Made by a program: the position numbers and the translations under genes. From positions 118,491 to 182,490 of the forward strand of contig JBFLYN010000002.1 in NCBI GenBank assembly GCA_040756655.1: a DNA stretch of 64,000 bases, in the 5' to 3' direction. Shown here piece by piece: positions 61,479-64,000 of the stretch. The stretch is from JBFLYN01 sp040756655 (GTDB lineage: Bacteria; Bacillota; Sulfobacillia; UBA8153). The notes beneath the pieces are model-generated. The model made no database searches and had not been told where the DNA came from. It worked only from the letters and a program-made list of their open reading frames with translations. How positions within the stretch are numbered: the stretch's first letter is position 1; the number at the start of each line of letters is the position of its first letter.

Positions 61479-63124
61479 CAGCCGTTCCTCCTTACCTCAG
61501 CCAGCCAGTCGCGCATGCGGGCTATGCGAATATCCTCGTGGCTGGGCAGCACCAATGGACGGCCCCGGGTGTCGAACACCAGGCCCAGCAGACCGCCGGA
61601 CACTATGCCCTCCCATACCTTCCCACTCCCGGCCCCGAAATCGTAGCCGGGTGCCGGGTGCAGCCTGAGCTGGACCTCGTGCCTGGCCGTAAGCGGCAGC
61701 AGGGAGAGCATGCCTGGTTGCAGGCGGAAGACCACCGGGTTTTGGCCCGGGATGCCGGCACTGACCATGGCAGCAGTGTGGTCCTTGGGGTTTTGCCAGT
61801 CTACAGCTTGATGGGACGGAGCAATGCAAGTGGCCAGGAGCATCACAGGAGCATGAGGGCCCGGCTCTGCGGCCTCCAGTTCCCGCCCCTCCAGGGCCAG
61901 GGCACCCAGCCCGGGCAAGATGCCGTGGTGGTCGAGGTATATGGGTGTGACACCCGTGGGCTCGGCCATGTCCAGCACCAGCAGGAGAATGGCACCTGCG
62001 TGGCCGCCGGACACCGTGTTTCCCGTGACCACCACCCTCTGAGGTCTTCCGGAGCCTATGCCTTCGGGCCGGTTGGCGGCGGCAATGTGCGCAGCCCGCC
62101 GGGCTACAGCCCGGGTGACGGCCATCCTGGTAAGGAGCTCCCGCCAGGTTTCGGGCACGGTGGACGGCCGCAGGAGGTAGTTGGCCACGTCGTTTTCCAG
62201 CTCCACCGGGTCTGCCCTAAAAGGAAGCCAGGAGGCAATGCTCTGGCCGTTAGGGCAAACCGCCAGGCCCGCCGTGGGTGCCAGCACCCCGTCGCGTGGC
62301 GAACGGGCCAGCCCAGGGCTATGGCAACCCCACACATCGTGTACGGTGCGGAAGCAGTGTCCATCCTGCACAGTATAGACTGCTACCGAACCCGGTTCTA
62401 GGTCGTAGATGCGAACCGTCGTACCCAAGAGATCCGGGCCCAGCCTAGCCCAGCAGCGGGCGGCCGCCACCATGGCCTGGGCCCGGTGATAGATAGGACC
62501 TTCCCAGTGCTCGTGAAAGCGGGCCACGCCGGGAGCTTGGTGGAACAGGCGGCGAACCGTGGCTTCCAGCGCTTGTTCTAGGCCTAGCACCTGCCGGACG
62601 GCGTCTCCCCCGGGCCAGTCAACGGTGGCGGTGGGCTGGATGACGCTCATCTGCTCCCTCAGCTCGGCGGTGCCCATGAGCACCACTTCCCGGGCATAAC
62701 CGGCCCTTCTTTGCCGTTGGATGCCGTCAGTCAAAGTCTGCAGGTGAGAGCTGGACGGCCGCGTGAACACGGCATCCAGGGGCTGGCGATCCATGACGTC
62801 CAGAAGGTCCCCTCCACCTATCACAGAGTTGTTCAGGGCCTCGTGGGTAAGCACCACGCCCAGGTTATGGCAGGCCGTCCTGGCTATGGCGAAGTTGCGC
62901 GAAGCTGGAGCCATGGCCAGCAGGCTGCGCATGCCCACTACCGGGTCCAATATGGCCACACGCGTATCGTCCAGGGAGCCAGTGCAGGGCGATGGGGTAC
63001 GAGCATGAGTCCAGGAATCCCCTGCAATGGTTAGACCCGCTCCCCCCACGGTAAGGGCCGGCCGCTCCTGGCGGTAGTGGACTACCCGGTTAACGAAGCG
63101 TCCAGCAGAAAGAAGAAGCGGCAT
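61478..63124 (-). CDS. Degenerate MutL-family protein E, probable pseudo-ATPase
   Basis: 548 aa. Homology to copies A-D is clear in the C-terminal two thirds: ASWLPF, YLLRPSTVPETWRELL, and the end GLLGLVFDTRGRPLVLP match RWLPF, MVRPVTVPETWHELL and GVILDARGRPIRFP of copy B. The DxGSTTTK phosphate-1 loop is absent from the N-terminus, the DIGGATTDVFSV loop is replaced by DLEPGSVAVYTV (241-252), and GSGGVLSHAP by a TGNTVSGGHAG-like stretch. It should not hydrolyse ATP in the usual way. The frame is long and intact with good codon structure, so it is a maintained gene, not a pseudogene. Confidence 0.75.
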   Translation of the reverse strand: MPLLLSAGRFVNRVVHYRQERPALTVGGAGLTIAGDSWTHARTPSPCTGSLDDTRVAILDPVVGMRSLLAMAPASRNFAIARTACHNLGVVLTHEALNNSVIGGGDLLDVMDRQPLDAVFTRPSSSHLQTLTDGIQRQRRAGYAREVVLMGTAELREQMSVIQPTATVDWPGGDAVRQVLGLEQALEATVRRLFHQAPGVARFHEHWEGPIYHRAQAMVAAARCWARLGPDLLGTTVRIYDLEPGSVAVYTVQDGHCFRTVHDVWGCHSPGLARSPRDGVLAPTAGLAVCPNGQSIASWLPFRADPVELENDVANYLLRPSTVPETWRELLTRMAVTRAVARRAAHIAAANRPEGIGSGRPQRVVVTGNTVSGGHAGAILLLVLDMAEPTGVTPIYLDHHGILPGLGALALEGRELEAAEPGPHAPVMLLATCIAPSHQAVDWQNPKDHTAAMVSAGIPGQNPVVFRLQPGMLSLLPLTARHEVQLRLHPAPGYDFGAGSGKVWEGIVSGGLLGLVFDTRGRPLVLPSHEDIRIARMRDWLAEVRRNG

Positions 63125-64000
63125 CAGCGTTCACCCCCTCCATCTACGGGAAGCAGCACCCGGCGTTTAAAGAGGTATATCTTCTGACCATACAGGAGCT
63201 GGTTGACCGTGGCGGCGGCGGCCATGGCCAGGGGGATGATGGAGGCCATCACCACCAGAGTGCCCATGGTTGCTAGAGTCTGCAGCACGGAAATGGCACT
63301 AACCCTCGACTCCAGGCCCATGACCGACGCCACGCGGTTGCCCAGGACCGACACGGCTATGGTGCTCACCGCAAAGGACACGGTGCTCACAGCTGCTACT
63401 TCCAGGCCGAATACGAACACCAATTGGCGAGGTGACAGACCTATGGTCTTGTTGATGGCCAGCTCCCGGCGCCGGGATATCAGGGCAATGATCAGGACGG
63501 AGTAGATACCCAGGGCGATGAAGGCGTAGCCCACGCCTAGGATCCGGCTGCCCTCTGCGTAGATATTCCAGCTAAGGATGGTGGTGACGTGACGCGCCCA
63601 GTCGCCGGTGATGAACACCGGGAGGGAATCCCATCCCCAGAACCCGGCGGTCTCCGTTGTGTAGGTGATGTTGTACATGGTTCTAAGCTGCATGGCCAGC
63701 TGCCTGGGAGTGGCGGCCGGACCTGGCGCCCACAACCTGGTGGGAGGCGGAGTCCAGGACACCACGATGCCTACGTTGCGTGGTCCGCTCACGGATGCGG
63801 TAGACACCAGGGGCCGGTCCAGTAAGGTCGGAGGGATGTTCCCCTGCGGGTTCACCTCGAAGATCCCTACCACCTCTAGGAGAGCGCTGAAAAATATACC
63901 CCCATAGGGTAGGGCAGTACAGGAATTTGGCGGTGAATGTCCAATCTTCCTCAGTAGTTGTGCTACCGGGGGGGATGGCGGAGTGCTCAGGCGCAAGAAG
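63124..64000 (-). CDS. FtsX-type permease, 5' end beyond window
   Basis: C-terminal about 290 residues visible; the frame runs open to the window edge. An external region is followed by hydrophobic segments (GVGYAFIALGIYSVLIIALI, VFGLEVAAVSTVSFAVSTIAVSVL, ATMGTLVVMASIIPLAMAAA), with RRRELAINKTIGLSPRQLV between the first two, matching the ATPase-contact loop of FtsX/MacB permeases. The end TVNQLLYGQKIYLFKRRV mirrors TVDQLLYNRRVYLNPN of the permease at 6632. Its stop overlaps MutL E, so permease-MutL-partner order is the same as at 7.9-3.4 kb. An ATPase gene is expected just outside the window. Confidence 0.75.
   Translation of the reverse strand, partial: FLRLSTPPSPPVAQLLRKIGHSPPNSCTALPYGGIFFSALLEVVGIFEVNPQGNIPPTLLDRPLVSTASVSGPRNVGIVVSWTPPPTRLWAPGPAATPRQLAMQLRTMYNITYTTETAGFWGWDSLPVFITGDWARHVTTILSWNIYAEGSRILGVGYAFIALGIYSVLIIALISRRRELAINKTIGLSPRQLVFVFGLEVAAVSTVSFAVSTIAVSVLGNRVASVMGLESRVSAISVLQTLATMGTLVVMASIIPLAMAAAATVNQLLYGQKIYLFKRRVLLPVDGGGER

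Noticed and set aside
61478..63124. Copy E as a decaying pseudogene
   Set aside because: The 548-codon frame is uninterrupted, overlaps its neighbours in the same way as functional operon genes, and keeps C-terminal family motifs.

Overview
The window looks like chromosome of a high-G+C, probably deep-branching member of the Bacillota (Firmicutes). Reasons: strong AGGAGG-type ribosome binding sites, frequent TTG and GTG starts, an acpS-nnr-lipoprotein-ndoAI-ndoA block, a YesM/YesN-type two-component pair, a cobalamin riboswitch and dispersed tsaD/tsaB/tsaE/rimI genes. I cannot name the genus from sequence alone. Coding is dense and almost all on the minus strand; only guaB, pyrF and one small gene lie on the plus strand. 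I saw no rRNA, tRNA, CRISPR array or insertion sequence.

Layout. 1-3.2 kb: vitamin B12 importer btuFCD behind a complete cobalamin riboswitch. 3.4-16.3 kb: one tightly packed, probably single transcription unit (read right to left): MutL-like ATPase and partner, histidine kinase, response regulator, two MacB-type ABC ATPases with two FtsX-type permeases, then a second MutL-like ATPase and partner. 16.4-19.8 kb: amidohydrolase, guaB and a candidate structured RNA. 19.8-25.6 kb: tldD/tldE and three tandem M42 aminopeptidases. 25.7-34.4 kb: a radical SAM/PDZ protein, tRNA t6A genes, an RRM protein, pyrF, a uracil-DNA glycosylase and a DUF483-like protein. 34.5-36.8 kb: an amidohydrolase next to a paralogue that has lost its metal ligands. 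36.9-44.8 kb: two more MutL/partner pairs around a tyrosine recombinase and a small unknown protein. 45-51.4 kb: a membrane protein, a BsuPI-like protein and a peptidase/amidase operon. 51.5-57 kb: ndoA/ndoAI toxin-antitoxin, nnr, acpS, a frameshifted nitroreductase and an RraA-like protein. 57.2-60.3 kb: an RND exporter. 60.4-64 kb: a fifth, degenerate MutL/partner pair behind another FtsX-type permease, cut by the window edge.

The main signal is five adjacent pairs of a GlmL/MutL-family (ASKHA fold) ATPase and a conserved partner protein of about 350-460 residues. The partner combines one or two lipoyl-like barrel-sandwich segments, a middle region with TG(H/Q)ED, EGFG and NGATQ-RAG-RPE motifs, and a KOW/SH3-like end. 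No B12-dependent mutase gene is visible beside any pair, although MutL is known only as an accessory of such mutases. Two pairs are linked to FtsX-type permeases and one locus also to a two-component system, which suggests a membrane-coupled ATPase system that has not been characterised. The B12 importer next door and the many peptidases and amidohydrolases suit an organism that catabolises peptides and amino acids and depends on corrinoids.
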